DNA of 64,000 nt from an uncultured Polaribacter sp. (GCA_947497755.1 CANMHT010000006.1:124001-188000), one strand, 5' to 3'. Counted from the first letter of the stretch, positions 6,482-16,261 are shown. Notes: generated by a model from the letters alone, not told the origin. Numbers and translations are program-made.

Positions 6482-8803
6482 ATGGGCAAGAAACTACACT
6501 TTTTACTTTTTGTTTTTTTTATTGGTTACCAAGTTGGATTTTCACAAGATTTAAGAGAAAATCTAAAAGAGTTAAACATAAAATTAAGGGTTTTAGATAA
6601 AAAAACTGAAGAGCCCATTAAAGATGCAGAGGTAAAAGTAAATGGTCGTCTTTTTAATTATCATCAGGTAACAGATAATTATGTAATTAGAGCCAAAATT
6701 GGAGACGAATTAGTGGTTTCTCATAAAGATTTTGAGACAGTTTATTATAATATTAAAAACGACGAAGAAATAAAAATTTTTGTAGAAGGACAGGTCGAGC
6801 CTGAGTTGAGTGTTGCTATTCCCAAAGAAAATCTGAATCCTCAAGAAAAGAGAGGTGTTTTTAGTAAAACTAGATATAAAAATAATATAGATCCCAATTT
6901 ATACTTTCAATATTTAGATTCTGCCAAGTATTATAAAACCCGAGACATCGACAAAAGCCTTTCTTTTATTGAAAAGATTTTATTAGAAAGTAAAAGCAGT
7001 AAAAGAGACGCTGCATCTTATAAAGTATTGGGAGACATTTACCTATACTGGAAACAATACGATTTGGCTATAGCTAATTACAAAACTTCCATTAGTCTTT
7101 TTCCAGATGTTTCAACAGAAATTAAGTTAGCAAGAACCAATTATTTATTCAAAGATTTTAAAGAAAGTAAAAGAGTTTATATTGAATTATTACTCTCGAT
7201 AGATAAATTAAATGAAAAGGATAAAGTAATTATTTACGAAGGTTTAGGTGATGCAAATATTGGTTTGAAAGAGTACGCACAAGCCAAAGATAATTACCAA
7301 AAAGCCTTATTTATAGCAGAGGAAAATGATTTTAGATCTGAAGTTACAGATTTAAATTCTAGAATAGCTGAGGTGTATGGGCTTGAAGGGAAGTTAAACG
7401 AAGCAAGTCAGTATTTTAAGAATTCGTTAGAACTAGCAAAAAAAGAAGGAGTTGCTCGTTTGTTAAGTGAGCAAGAAAAAGTAGCTAATTTTTTTAATTA
7501 TAACGGTTTTTACGAAGATGAAATAGCATTAAGAAAGAAAGGTTTAGAAGAACTAAAAAAGGTTGAAGATTCTGTAAAAGTTAAAGGGTGGATTGAAAGT
7601 AATATAGGTAGTATTCTTCTAGAAGGGCTAAGGTCAATTTATGATATAGGTAATGGTTTAACAATTCCAAAAAGTCAAATTACAGTACAATCTATTAACT
7701 ATAAAATAGGTAGAGCTTATGTGCAAAAAGAGCAATATAGAGCTTCTATTCCCTATTTAAAGAAGAGTATTGAAGAGGCAAAAAAGAGAAATGATATTGT
7801 AGTACAAAAAGATGCTACTAGAAAATTATCTGAAGTGTATGAAAATCTAAATAGGTATGTGGATGCAACAAAAGCTTATGAAGATTATGTGAATTTAATA
7901 GATACAATTTATGTTAGAAAACAACAGGAAATAGCACAAATTCAGCGATTTAATAAGAAGATTTCTGAAAATCAGAACAGGATTTCTAGCTTAGAAAAGA
8001 ACAGAGAATTAATCGATAGTAAAATTAATTTGGCTAATAAAGAAAAGCAGTTGGCAGAAGAGATAAACAAACGTCAACTGAACTTAATTTATACGTTAAT
8101 TGCCGGAATCTTATTGTTGATATTATTGGCATATTTACAAGTAAGAAATAATAAACAGCAAAAACTTGCCAATAACTTATTAGCATTAAAATCTATGAGA
8201 ACACAAATGAATCCTCATTTTATTTTTAATGCATTGAATTCAGTCAATAGTTTTATCGCAGAAAATGATGAGCGTAATGCCAATCGATATTTGTCTGAAT
8301 TTTCTACATTAATGAGAACTGTTTTGGAAAACTCTGACGAAGATTTTATACCGATTAGTAAAGAAATTGAGTTGCTAGAATTGTATGTGAAACTAGAACA
8401 CAACCGTTTTAGAGATAAGTTTGATTATGATATTTTAATTGATAGTAATATACAAGTAACCAATTTTAGTATTCCGCCTATGTTGTTACAACCATACATA
8501 GAAAATGCTATTTGGCATGGCTTACGTTATAAAAAAGAGAAAGGAAATTTAACAATTTCTATGGAGCAAATTGATGAAGAAACTATTTTGATTTCTATTG
8601 AAGATGACGGTATTGGTAGAGAGAATTCAAGAAAAATGAAAACAGGAAATCAGTTAAAGCGCAAATCAAAAGGAATGATTAATATTAAAAACAGAATTGA
8701 TATTTTAAACAATATGTATGAAGATAGAATTTCTGTAAAAGTATCTGATATGTTTGAAAACGGAGAAGGAACAAAAGTAGAATTGTTATTAAAAAGAGAA
8801 TAA
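6482..8803 (+). CDS. TPR-containing LytS-type sensor histidine kinase
   Basis: 773 residues from the ATG at 6482, chosen because it gives a clean signal peptide (MGKKLHFLLFVFFIGYQVGFSQ); upstream alternatives are ATG 6458 and GTG 6452. A carboxypeptidase-regulatory-like region is followed by several TPR repeats (about residues 140-490), a coiled coil, one membrane helix (LIYTLIAGILLLILLAYLQV), and a His_kinase domain. The phospho-acceptor is His579 in MNPHFIFNALNSVNSFI; ATP-binding boxes PYIENAIWHGL and EDDGIGREN follow. The TPR region faces the periplasm and is probably the sensor. The response regulator gene starts 2 bp after the stop. Phased repeats 91 bp upstream suggest feedback control. 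Confidence 0.92.
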   Translation: MGKKLHFLLFVFFIGYQVGFSQDLRENLKELNIKLRVLDKKTEEPIKDAEVKVNGRLFNYHQVTDNYVIRAKIGDELVVSHKDFETVYYNIKNDEEIKIFVEGQVEPELSVAIPKENLNPQEKRGVFSKTRYKNNIDPNLYFQYLDSAKYYKTRDIDKSLSFIEKILLESKSSKRDAASYKVLGDIYLYWKQYDLAIANYKTSISLFPDVSTEIKLARTNYLFKDFKESKRVYIELLLSIDKLNEKDKVIIYEGLGDANIGLKEYAQAKDNYQKALFIAEENDFRSEVTDLNSRIAEVYGLEGKLNEASQYFKNSLELAKKEGVARLLSEQEKVANFFNYNGFYEDEIALRKKGLEELKKVEDSVKVKGWIESNIGSILLEGLRSIYDIGNGLTIPKSQITVQSINYKIGRAYVQKEQYRASIPYLKKSIEEAKKRNDIVVQKDATRKLSEVYENLNRYVDATKAYEDYVNLIDTIYVRKQQEIAQIQRFNKKISENQNRISSLEKNRELIDSKINLANKEKQLAEEINKRQLNLIYTLIAGILLLILLAYLQVRNNKQQKLANNLLALKSMRTQMNPHFIFNALNSVNSFIAENDERNANRYLSEFSTLMRTVLENSDEDFIPISKEIELLELYVKLEHNRFRDKFDYDILIDSNIQVTNFSIPPMLLQPYIENAIWHGLRYKKEKGNLTISMEQIDEETILISIEDDGIGRENSRKMKTGNQLKRKSKGMINIKNRIDILNNMYEDRISVKVSDMFENGEGTKVELLLKRE

Positions 8804-8805
8804 AT

Positions 8806-9537
8806 ATGAAAATGAGAGCGATTATTGTAGAAGATGAAGAAGTAAGTAGAAAAATTTTAAGAAACTATTTGGGAAAGTATTGTCCAAATGTAGAATTGTT
8901 AGGAGAAGCTAATAATATTGAAGACGGACTAAAACTGATTGAGGAAAATGAATTAGATTTAGTCTTTTTAGATGTAGAAATGCCTTTTGGTACTGGTTTT
9001 GACTTGCTAGATAAAGTAGAAAATCGAACTTTTGAAACAGTTTTTGTTACAGCCTATGATCATTATGCAATTGAAGCACTAAACAATCATGCTTCCTATT
9101 ATTTATTAAAGCCAATTTCTATTGATGAACTTATCAAGGCTGTAAATATTGTTGCTGAAATTAAAGAAAAAGAAAATGAGTTACAGCATGCAGTTTTGTC
9201 TCCAAAAAACCTGTCAACCTCAGAAAAAATAACCATTCCACAACAAGATGGTTTTGAAGTGTTGGATGTAAATGATATTGTTTTTTGTAAAGCTGATGAT
9301 AATTATACTGAAATTCATTTAGAGAACTCTAAAATGCTAGTGAGTAAAACTTTAAAGTATTTTGAAGATGTTTTAGCTAAGCATTCATTTGTAAGAATAC
9401 ACAAATCTTATTTGGTAAATATTACTGCAATTACAAAATATAAAAAAGGAAAAGGAGGAAGTGTCATTGTTTCTAATGGAAAAGAAATTTTAGTTTCGGC
9501 TTCTAAAAAAGCTAATTTGTTGTCTTATTTTAAATAG
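8806..9537 (+). CDS. LytTR family response regulator
   Basis: 243 residues. The receiver domain spans about 1-125 with acidic pocket (VEDEE), phosphorylation site Asp56 in LVFLDVEMP, Thr in FVTAYD and Lys in LLKPIS. The C-terminal ~100 residues are a LytTR DNA-binding domain (DIVFCKADDNYTEIHL, FVRIHKSYLVNITAI). It follows the LytS-type kinase with a 2-bp gap, so the two are one operon and a cognate pair. LytTR proteins bind tandem direct repeats; three such repeats lie upstream of the kinase gene. Other targets are unknown. Confidence 0.95.
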   Translation: MKMRAIIVEDEEVSRKILRNYLGKYCPNVELLGEANNIEDGLKLIEENELDLVFLDVEMPFGTGFDLLDKVENRTFETVFVTAYDHYAIEALNNHASYYLLKPISIDELIKAVNIVAEIKEKENELQHAVLSPKNLSTSEKITIPQQDGFEVLDVNDIVFCKADDNYTEIHLENSKMLVSKTLKYFEDVLAKHSFVRIHKSYLVNITAITKYKKGKGGSVIVSNGKEILVSASKKANLLSYFK

Positions 9538-9542
9538 TACTT

Positions 9543-10058
9543 ATGAAAATTATAAAACCAGTAAACGGAAAATACCCTCAAATACCAGAAGATTGTTTTG
9601 TGGCCGAAAATGCTACAATTGTTGGAGAGGTTTCTATGGGAAACGAATGTAGTGTTTGGTATAATGCTGTTATTAAAGGAGATGTACATTTTATTAAAAT
9701 GGGAAACAAGGTAAATGTACAAGATGGTGCTGTAATTCATGCAACCTATCAAAAATCACCTACAACTATTGGTAATAATGTGTCTATTGGTCATAACGCC
9801 ATTGTTCACGGCTGTACTATTCATGATAATGTATTGATTGGTATGGGAAGTATAGTGATGGATGATTGTATAATTGAAAGCAATTCTATTATAGCTGCTG
9901 GTGCTGTAGTAACCAAAAATACTCATGTCAAAAGTGGATGCATATATGCAGGTGTCCCAGCTAAAAAAGTAAAGGACATTTCTAAAGAATTAATTTCGGG
10001 AGAGATAGATAGAATAGCCAATAATTATGTAAAATATTCGAGTTGGTTTAAAGAATAG
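9543..10058 (+). CDS. gamma-carbonic anhydrase family protein (left-handed beta-helix)
   Basis: 171 residues with hexapeptide repeats of the left-handed beta-helix fold, e.g. ATIVGEVSMGNECSVWYNAV and NVSIGHNAIVHGCTIHDNV. His residues in VIHA and GHNAIVHG are in the positions that bind zinc in gamma-class carbonic anhydrases (CaiE/YrdA/PaaY group). Many members are only structurally related to Cam, so activity is unproven. It starts 5 bp after the LytTR regulator and ends at a strong terminator, so it is the third gene of that operon, though no functional link is apparent. Confidence 0.9.
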   Translation: MKIIKPVNGKYPQIPEDCFVAENATIVGEVSMGNECSVWYNAVIKGDVHFIKMGNKVNVQDGAVIHATYQKSPTTIGNNVSIGHNAIVHGCTIHDNVLIGMGSIVMDDCIIESNSIIAAGAVVTKNTHVKSGCIYAGVPAKKVKDISKELISGEIDRIANNYVKYSSWFKE

Positions 10059-10089
10059 AAAAAGCCTTACTTATTAAGTAAGGCTTTTT
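10059..10089 (+). terminator. rho-independent terminator after gamma-CA gene
   Basis: AAAAAGCCTTACTT (10059-10072) pairs perfectly with AAGTAAGGCTTTTT (10076-10089), three-base loop, immediately after the stop codon. It closes the kinase-regulator-gamma-CA operon. Confidence 0.9.
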
Positions 10090-10103
10090 ATCGGGGAACG
10101 ATA

Positions 10104-10132
10104 AAAACCCAGTAAAAATTTTACTGAGTTTT
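10104..10132 (-). terminator. terminator of the basic secreted protein gene
   Basis: AAAACCCAGTAAAA (10104-10117) pairs with TTTTACTGAGTTTT (10119-10132) with one mismatch. It lies 35 bp past the stop of the leftward gene and has a short T-run on the minus strand. Confidence 0.6.
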
Positions 10133-10166
10133 CGTTGTCAATCAATCAAACAATACATCAAAATGT

Positions 10167-10727
10167 TTAACGGCGTGCTCTCTTATGACGCTTTGCCATT
10201 TTGTGTTTTTTCATTTTATGCTTAGCAGACTTTATTTTACGCTTTTTTAATTTCTTAAATTTTTCGTACTGTTCTTTGGTTAAGATCTTTTTCATTTCAT
10301 TTTGCATAGCAATCATGTGATCTAAAGCTTTATTTTTTGCTTCAAAGCTTCTACCTCTTTTTCGCATTCTTTGAAGATCTTCTTTTTTTATTTTTCCTTC
10401 TTTGATAGCAACTTTAACCTGCTTCTTAAAATCTTCTTTGTTTTTGCTGTTCTTTTTGATTTTTGCTAGCTCCATTCTAGCATCAGCATTTTTATCTTTT
10501 CTTACTTTACGATTAGCCATTCTTTTCTTGGCCATTTTTGTGTAAAGTGCTTTTACTTTTTTAGCTTGACTTTTATCTAAATCTAAGGCTAAGGTTAATT
10601 TTTTAACAGCTAAAGTAGTACGCTGTTCTGGAGTCATATTATCTGCTCTGTGCATTCTTTTTCTCTTTTGAGAAAATCCAGAAGAAACCGTTAGAACAAA
10701 TGCTAATAGGAAAAGTATTTTTTTCAT
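10167..10727 (-). CDS. highly basic secreted protein, Spy/CpxP-like pattern
   Basis: 186 residues. A clear signal peptide (MKKILFLLAFVLTVSSGFSQ) precedes an extremely Lys/Arg/Met-rich, probably all-helical mature chain. Two LTxxQ-like motifs, MTPEQ near residue 31 and LTKEQ near residue 150, recall periplasmic Spy/CpxP-type chaperones and similar Bacteroidota proteins, but similarity is only at pattern level. The last ~25 residues (KHKMKKHKMAKRHKRARR) are almost entirely basic, which is unusual for Spy-type proteins. Single gene between two terminators. Function not assigned. Confidence 0.75.
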   Translation of the reverse strand: MKKILFLLAFVLTVSSGFSQKRKRMHRADNMTPEQRTTLAVKKLTLALDLDKSQAKKVKALYTKMAKKRMANRKVRKDKNADARMELAKIKKNSKNKEDFKKQVKVAIKEGKIKKEDLQRMRKRGRSFEAKNKALDHMIAMQNEMKKILTKEQYEKFKKLKKRKIKSAKHKMKKHKMAKRHKRARR

Positions 10728-10839
10728 CTCTTAAGTTTTTAATTATTATTTCTTTTGTTTCTATGACCATAGAAAAAGGAAAAGGTTTAACTTTGAATCG
10801 ATTTTTAACATTCGATTAACAATTCAAATAGTATTGAAA

Positions 10840-12453
10840 ATGAAAAGATTATTGCTGTTTTTTATGTTGATTTCTTCAGTGTTTATAAATGCTCAAGAAT
10901 CAGTGAAAGTAAATTTAGATAATCCTAGCGGAACCATTTATACACACTTATATTTTTTACAATCTGATTCTTATGAACCAGAAAAAGCAGCGAAAACAAT
11001 TTTACCAAATGCTACTGATGATGCTCAAAAAGCCGCAATTAAATTAAAGCAAATTTTAGATGGTAAAGGGTTGTTTGTAGACTTTAAAATGATTCCTTCT
11101 AATCCAAATTATAAAGATTCTGTAAGCTATCATACTGCATTGAGTAAGTACGTGCTGTTTCCAGAGCAAATGCCGTTAATTTCTGTAGAAAAGGTCGGAA
11201 ATCATTGGTATTATTCAGCAGAAACTATTCAGAATTTAGATAAAATATACAATGAAGTTTTTCCGTGGTATGTTTTAAAATTAGAACAATTAGTACCAAA
11301 TGTTGGACATAAAACAGTTTTAAACATTGAAGTCTGGAAATTAATTGGTTTAGTAGTTTTATTATTAATAAGCTTTTTGTTACATGCTATATTTAAGCGT
11401 TTAATCTATTTTATATTACAAAGGATCCATAAGTATTTTGTAAAAAATGATGGATTAGCTATTGCGAAAGTTTTAAAGAAATTAGCACATCCAATAAGCT
11501 TATTATTGGCGTTTAGTTTTATAGAAAAAATATTTCCTTCGTTACAATTCGGACTAGATATTAATCATTGGGTATTTTTAGGATTGCATATAACAACCAC
11601 CATATTTTGGATTTATGTTTTCTTAAAGTTAGTCCAGGTAGTTATGCAAATCTATGCTGAATTTACAGAGAGAACTCATGGGAAGTTAGATGATCAATTA
11701 GTACCAATCTTAAATAACTTTTTAACGGGTGTTGTTATCTTTTTAGGATTGCTTAAGATGTTAACGCTATTTGGAATTGATGCTACAACAGTAATTGCAG
11801 GAGCTTCAATTGGAGGTTTGGCAGTTGCATTGGCATCTCAAGATACTGTTAAGAATTTAATTGGAACCTTTATGATTTTCTTAGACAAGCCATTTCATAT
11901 TGGAGATTGGATTGAAGCTGGAGGAGTTGTTGGTTCTGTAGAAGAAGTTGGATTTAGATCATCAAGAATTAGAGCTGCAGATACTTCTGTATATCAAATT
12001 CCGAATAGTAAATTATCTGAAATCGTAATCAACAATAAAGGATTGCGTTTGTACAGAAGATACAATACTAAATTAGGAATTCGTTATGATACACCACCAG
12101 AATTGATTGAAGCTTTTGTGAAAGGTGTTAGAGAAATTATCATAGCACATCCAGAGACAAGATCAGAATCATATAATGTGGAGTTTACTGGTTTTGGAGA
12201 CTCTGCGTTGTTAATTATGATCAATGTGTATTTTAAATCATTAGAATGGGGTGTAGAGCAATCTTCTAAACACAGATTGCATATGGCTATTGTAAAATTA
12301 GCTAAAGCTTTAGGTGTTGAATTTGCTTTCCCATCATCTACTGTAATGATAGAGCAGTTTCCAGACAAAAACGCTTTGGACTTAAAGTATGTAACAGATC
12401 AAAAGACTATTGATGAAGCAATAGAAAAGACCATCAAAGAATTTAATAAATAG
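10840..12453 (+). CDS. MscS family mechanosensitive channel with periplasmic N-terminal domain
   Basis: 537 residues from the ATG at 10840; the open frame begins at an upstream TTG, but this ATG gives a normal signal sequence (MKRLLLFFMLISSVFINAQ). About 150 periplasmic residues precede three or four membrane helices between residues ~165 and ~330. The pore helix and beta domain of MscS are recognisable: IAGASIGGLAVALASQDTVK, then GTFMIFLDKPFHIGDWIEAGG and the VYQIPNSKLSE loop. It should open under membrane tension to release solutes during hypo-osmotic shock. Single-gene unit with its own terminator. Confidence 0.93.
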   Translation: MKRLLLFFMLISSVFINAQESVKVNLDNPSGTIYTHLYFLQSDSYEPEKAAKTILPNATDDAQKAAIKLKQILDGKGLFVDFKMIPSNPNYKDSVSYHTALSKYVLFPEQMPLISVEKVGNHWYYSAETIQNLDKIYNEVFPWYVLKLEQLVPNVGHKTVLNIEVWKLIGLVVLLLISFLLHAIFKRLIYFILQRIHKYFVKNDGLAIAKVLKKLAHPISLLLAFSFIEKIFPSLQFGLDINHWVFLGLHITTTIFWIYVFLKLVQVVMQIYAEFTERTHGKLDDQLVPILNNFLTGVVIFLGLLKMLTLFGIDATTVIAGASIGGLAVALASQDTVKNLIGTFMIFLDKPFHIGDWIEAGGVVGSVEEVGFRSSRIRAADTSVYQIPNSKLSEIVINNKGLRLYRRYNTKLGIRYDTPPELIEAFVKGVREIIIAHPETRSESYNVEFTGFGDSALLIMINVYFKSLEWGVEQSSKHRLHMAIVKLAKALGVEFAFPSSTVMIEQFPDKNALDLKYVTDQKTIDEAIEKTIKEFNK

Positions 12454-12470
12454 TGAAATATTTAAATAAG

Positions 12471-12498
12471 AAAAGCCTCTCCATTTGGAGAGGCTTTT
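12471..12498. terminator. bidirectional terminator
   Basis: AAAAGCCTCTCC (12471-12482) pairs perfectly with GGAGAGGCTTTT (12487-12498) around ATTT. It serves the mscS-like gene and probably the convergent zinc protease gene. Confidence 0.88.
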
Positions 12499-12521
12499 TT
12501 ACATGTTTAGAAAAATGAATT

Positions 12522-15023
12522 TTATTTTGGATCTAAAATAGCATCGATTCTTTCTACAATATCTCTTAAATGATATCTTGTGATTGTATTTGGAGCAGTT
12601 GCAATAGCTCTTTTTGCATCACGTTTAATTCTATTTAATTCTCCTCTTACAATTGGTTTTACGTCTGATAAGCTAGCATTAAATCCAGTAGCTTTAAAGT
12701 AACCTCCGTTATTTGCAGCACGTTGACTCTTAGCTTTCATTAAGCTTCCTAGTTGATCAATATGAGCTCTTTGTAAGTTTCTTCTGTAAACGTCAATAGA
12801 TTTTTTAGCACTTAATTCAGACCAAATTCCTCTACGTAAATCTCCCATTAAGGTTAAGATAGTATAGGCTTTAGAACCATTTAAAGTTTGGTTCTCAATC
12901 ATTCTAGTTAATCTTCCTTTCTTTAAAATTCTTCTTAAAGCACCAGTTTGCATTCCCATAATTCTATCTGCATGACCAGAGAATTGAGTTTTACTTATGA
13001 TGTCTTTATCAATCATCCAATACGGAGTGTTGAATAATTGCTTGTTCATGAATTTTAAAGCATTTCTTTGATGATTTTTATCTACATGAGTATAAACAGC
13101 TCCAGCTTGATCAGAAGTCTTGTAATGCTCATAAACTCCACCAATATTAGAAGCAACATGTCCCATATAACGGTTAAATTGTCCTAATAATTGACCATAC
13201 ATGGTTTTTAATTCTGTATAGTTTTGTCCTTTTTCATTAGTCCACTCTTGTAATCTAGGTAAAATTCTCTTTAAGTTTTTAATACCATAATCACTTGCTT
13301 TAATAGCATCATCTCCTAAATCTTCTGTTTGAGAACTTGGGTCTACAACATTAACAACTTGTTGGTGACCAAAACGGTACATAGGGTCTCCAGCATGTTT
13401 TAAAATCCAGCTATCTAAGATTGGCTTTTCTTCCTTGGCAGTTTTTCCTAAGATTGGTTTATATCCCCAAGCAATTGAGTATTTATCATACACACCAATA
13501 TTTGGCATTAAAGCAACTCCTTTATCACCAGGTTGAGCTACGTAGTTAAAACGAGCATAATCCATAATCGATGGCGCAGTTCCGTATTTTTTAGTAAATG
13601 TTGCAGAACGTAAAGAATCTACAGGATAAGCAACAGAACTTCCCATGTTATGAGGTAATCCTAAGGTATGTCCTAACTCGTGAGAAGAAACAAAACGAAT
13701 TAAACGTCCCATAACTTCAGTTTTAAACTCATTACTTCTTGCATCAGGGTTAATTGCTGCAGTTTGAATAAAGAACCAGTTGTGTAATAAAGTCATTACA
13801 TTGTGGTACCAGTTAATATCTGATTCTAGAATTTCTCCAGAACGAGGATCACTTACGTGAGGTCCGTTTGCATTTGGAATTGGAGAAGCTAAATAACGGA
13901 TTACAGAATAACGAACATCTTCTGGACTATACTCAGGATCTTCTTCTTTTGTTGGAGCCATTTTACCTACAATTGCATTCTTAAATCCTGCAGCTTCAAA
14001 GGCAACATTCCAATCATTTACACCTTGAATGATGTAAGGAACCCACTCTTTTGGTGTAGCTCTATCTACATAATAAACGATTTGTTTTTTAGGCTCAACT
14101 AATTCACCTCTTTTAAACTTTTCAATGTCTTCATCTTTAACTTCTAAACGGTATCTGTCTAAATAAGTAAGTGTTTTACTTTTTTGAGCTTTTAATCCGT
14201 AATCTGTTTGAGATCTAGCAAACCATCCAACTCTTTCATCAAAATAACGACGTTTCATAGGAACCTTAGGTAGTAAGATCATAGAGTTGCTCATTTCTAA
14301 AGAAATTGAACCAACACTTCCGTTAGAAGGTGCTTTATTAGCAAAATACGTTTTTACGTGTCTTACTTCAATGTTTTTTGGGTAACTACTTACTCTTTCA
14401 ATAAAAGAACGCGTTTTATCCATTCTTGTAATTTGGTACCTTCTTCTGTTTCTTCCTGGGAAACCTAAAGGCTTAACATCTGTTGCAAATAAAGATGTTG
14501 CATCAATTACTGTAGCTTTTGCATCTTTGTTAAAAGCTTTAATTGGGAAAGAAAATAATACAGGCTCAAAATTAGAATTTACTACTGCTTCGTGTACAGG
14601 TAAATCTTTGTCTGCTACTACGTTATGAGAAACTACACGTAATAAGATTTTTTTTCCTTTTTTCTCCCAACGTAATACTTGTGTATTTTGCTTTCCACCA
14701 CCAAAACCAAGTCCGCTGGCAGTTTTAGCAATTCTAGTTACCATTAACATTTCTCTTCCTAAAAGAGAATCTGGAATTTCGAATAAGTATTTTTCGTCTT
14801 TTGTATGTACGTCAAATAGACCTTTGTCAGTTTTGTGTTTTTTAGTAACAACTTTTGCATAAGGCTGAATTGCTCCTTTTTTAGGTCTAGGTTTTGGGGC
14901 TGGTTTAACCGTTTGCTTGGTGTCTTTCTTCTTTTTCTTTTTTCTACGCTGCGCTTCAGCATCTAAAGAAACACCAAAAACAAACAATACAATAAGTAAC
15001 CTTGATAGTACTTTTTGGATCAT
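12522..15023 (-). CDS. secreted zinc-dependent metalloprotease (DUF5117/metzincin type)
   Basis: 833 residues. A signal peptide (to about residue 24, ...SLDAEAQ) precedes a Lys/Pro-rich spacer and then the domain set of the large Bacteroidota zinc-dependent metalloprotease family annotated with DUF5117, DUF5118 and DUF4953. The metzincin motif HELGHTLGLPH occupies residues 448-458 (His448, Glu449, His452, His458), and a downstream Met (SIMDYARFNYV) fits the Met-turn. It is probably periplasmic or surface-exposed and cleaves unknown peptides or proteins. The gene is isolated from its neighbours on both sides. No T9SS C-terminal domain is present. Confidence 0.88.
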   Translation of the reverse strand: MIQKVLSRLLIVLFVFGVSLDAEAQRRKKKKKKDTKQTVKPAPKPRPKKGAIQPYAKVVTKKHKTDKGLFDVHTKDEKYLFEIPDSLLGREMLMVTRIAKTASGLGFGGGKQNTQVLRWEKKGKKILLRVVSHNVVADKDLPVHEAVVNSNFEPVLFSFPIKAFNKDAKATVIDATSLFATDVKPLGFPGRNRRRYQITRMDKTRSFIERVSSYPKNIEVRHVKTYFANKAPSNGSVGSISLEMSNSMILLPKVPMKRRYFDERVGWFARSQTDYGLKAQKSKTLTYLDRYRLEVKDEDIEKFKRGELVEPKKQIVYYVDRATPKEWVPYIIQGVNDWNVAFEAAGFKNAIVGKMAPTKEEDPEYSPEDVRYSVIRYLASPIPNANGPHVSDPRSGEILESDINWYHNVMTLLHNWFFIQTAAINPDARSNEFKTEVMGRLIRFVSSHELGHTLGLPHNMGSSVAYPVDSLRSATFTKKYGTAPSIMDYARFNYVAQPGDKGVALMPNIGVYDKYSIAWGYKPILGKTAKEEKPILDSWILKHAGDPMYRFGHQQVVNVVDPSSQTEDLGDDAIKASDYGIKNLKRILPRLQEWTNEKGQNYTELKTMYGQLLGQFNRYMGHVASNIGGVYEHYKTSDQAGAVYTHVDKNHQRNALKFMNKQLFNTPYWMIDKDIISKTQFSGHADRIMGMQTGALRRILKKGRLTRMIENQTLNGSKAYTILTLMGDLRRGIWSELSAKKSIDVYRRNLQRAHIDQLGSLMKAKSQRAANNGGYFKATGFNASLSDVKPIVRGELNRIKRDAKRAIATAPNTITRYHLRDIVERIDAILDPK

Positions 15024-15098
15024 AATATTAAGTTTAAATGTTTGTGATAATAATTAGTTCCCGAAGTTAAGGAATCTATCAATGAGATTTCTTAAAAA

Positions 15099-15128
15099 AA
15101 TGTTAAAGAGCGGAAATCCTTTAACATT
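15099..15128 (-). terminator. terminator of the esterase gene
   Basis: AATGTTAAAG (15099-15108) pairs perfectly with CTTTAACATT (15119-15128), 10-base loop; on the minus strand it is followed by a run of seven T, 22 bp past the esterase stop. Confidence 0.8.
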
Positions 15129-15149
15129 GAGGAAATTAAAAAACAAAAA

Positions 15150-16103
15150 CTATTTTGAGAGTTGAGAATATAGAAAGTTTCTTATTTCTACTTCACAAGA
15201 ATTACATTTTAGATAGGCATCGTGCTTACCATTTGTAATTGTTTTTAACTCACTGTAAACTCCAACTGCTGTTGCCTGTGGATGAAGTAATCCAGAACCA
15301 TCTGTTAAAATTCCAGTACTGCTAGTATTTCCATTTAAATAAGGAACTACAGCATCTGCCGTACCGTGAATGCTATATAAAACAGGTTCGTTAGCATTGA
15401 TAAAGTTTTTGTCAAAAAGAGAACCAGAAATATTAATTACCCCTTTAATGGTAGATGGATAAGATTCATTACCACTTTTACCTTCAATTCCACCATTAGA
15501 ATTTACATAATTAACAAAGCTAGTGCCTCCAATAGTAGCAAGTTCACTATCTGTTTTTAAGTAAGCATAATGAAGCGCAGTGATTGCTCCAGCAGAATAT
15601 CCTCCAACAAAAATTGTATTTGCATTAATCTTGTATTTATTATCTGTAGCAATGTCTTTATGAAAATAACGTACTGCCGCTTTCATATCAGCAACAGCAT
15701 TTACTGCGGCTTGTTTAAATGTTAATTGACTTGGAATAACGTCAATCAATCTATAATTAATTGAAGCCACAACATAACCTGCTTTCGCCAAAAAGGTTGC
15801 AATAGGTTCCATATCTGCTTTATTACCGCTAATAAAACTACCACCATGTGCTAAAACGATTAAAGGTCTGTTAGTTTCTGTGTCATTTTCTGGCTCGTAA
15901 ATGTCCATTGTTAAACCTTGAGTAGCGCCACCAAGAGTAACATTGGCACCATAACGAATGTCTTTTGTTACAGTAAGCGTTGCAAAAATTTGACTGTTGT
16001 ATCGTTGTGAATTATCAGACTGATTGATGTAATTGATCTCACTGTCTGTACAAGAAATAAAAAGTAAAAGCACGAAGCTTAAAAGAAGTAAATTACGAGT
16101 CAT
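15150..16103 (-). CDS. alpha/beta hydrolase lipoprotein (carboxylesterase-like)
   Basis: 317 residues. Lipoprotein signal MTRNLLLLSFVLLLFISC with lipobox Cys18. The hydrolase core has the oxyanion-hole segment VLAHGGSFISGNK, nucleophile elbow GYSAGA with Ser170, an Asp region at SIHGTADAVVPY and a His at KHDAYL, completing a plausible catalytic triad. It resembles the BD-FAE/esterase group found in Bacteroidota. The substrate is unknown; carbohydrate-ester or short-chain ester hydrolysis at the cell envelope is most likely by family. Single gene with its own terminator, downstream of lysS on the same strand. Confidence 0.88.
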   Translation of the reverse strand: MTRNLLLLSFVLLLFISCTDSEINYINQSDNSQRYNSQIFATLTVTKDIRYGANVTLGGATQGLTMDIYEPENDTETNRPLIVLAHGGSFISGNKADMEPIATFLAKAGYVVASINYRLIDVIPSQLTFKQAAVNAVADMKAAVRYFHKDIATDNKYKINANTIFVGGYSAGAITALHYAYLKTDSELATIGGTSFVNYVNSNGGIEGKSGNESYPSTIKGVINISGSLFDKNFINANEPVLYSIHGTADAVVPYLNGNTSSTGILTDGSGLLHPQATAVGVYSELKTITNGKHDAYLKCNSCEVEIRNFLYSQLSK

Positions 16104-16210
16104 AATAATCTAACGAATCAGTTTTGTTTTTTGTATGTGACTTCAAAAATAAAATAAGTTCCCAAAAGAACAGTGAATTTTAAGGTATCTTTTGAGTTTG
16201 AGTAATAAAA

Positions 16211-16238
16211 AAAGGAACTACATTTCTGTAATTCCTTT
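16211..16238 (-). terminator. lysS terminator
   Basis: AAAGGAACTAC (16211-16221) pairs with GTAATTCCTTT (16228-16238), one mismatch; the minus strand continues into T-rich sequence. It lies 24 bp past the lysS stop. Confidence 0.8.
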
Positions 16239-16261
16239 ATCATTTATAAGAAAATATGTTT

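Noticed and set aside
6256..6489. 77-codon minus-strand open frame upstream of the LytS-type kinase
   Set aside because: Low-complexity, Lys-rich, no domain; it spans the phased repeats and the kinase signal-peptide region, so it is more likely non-coding.
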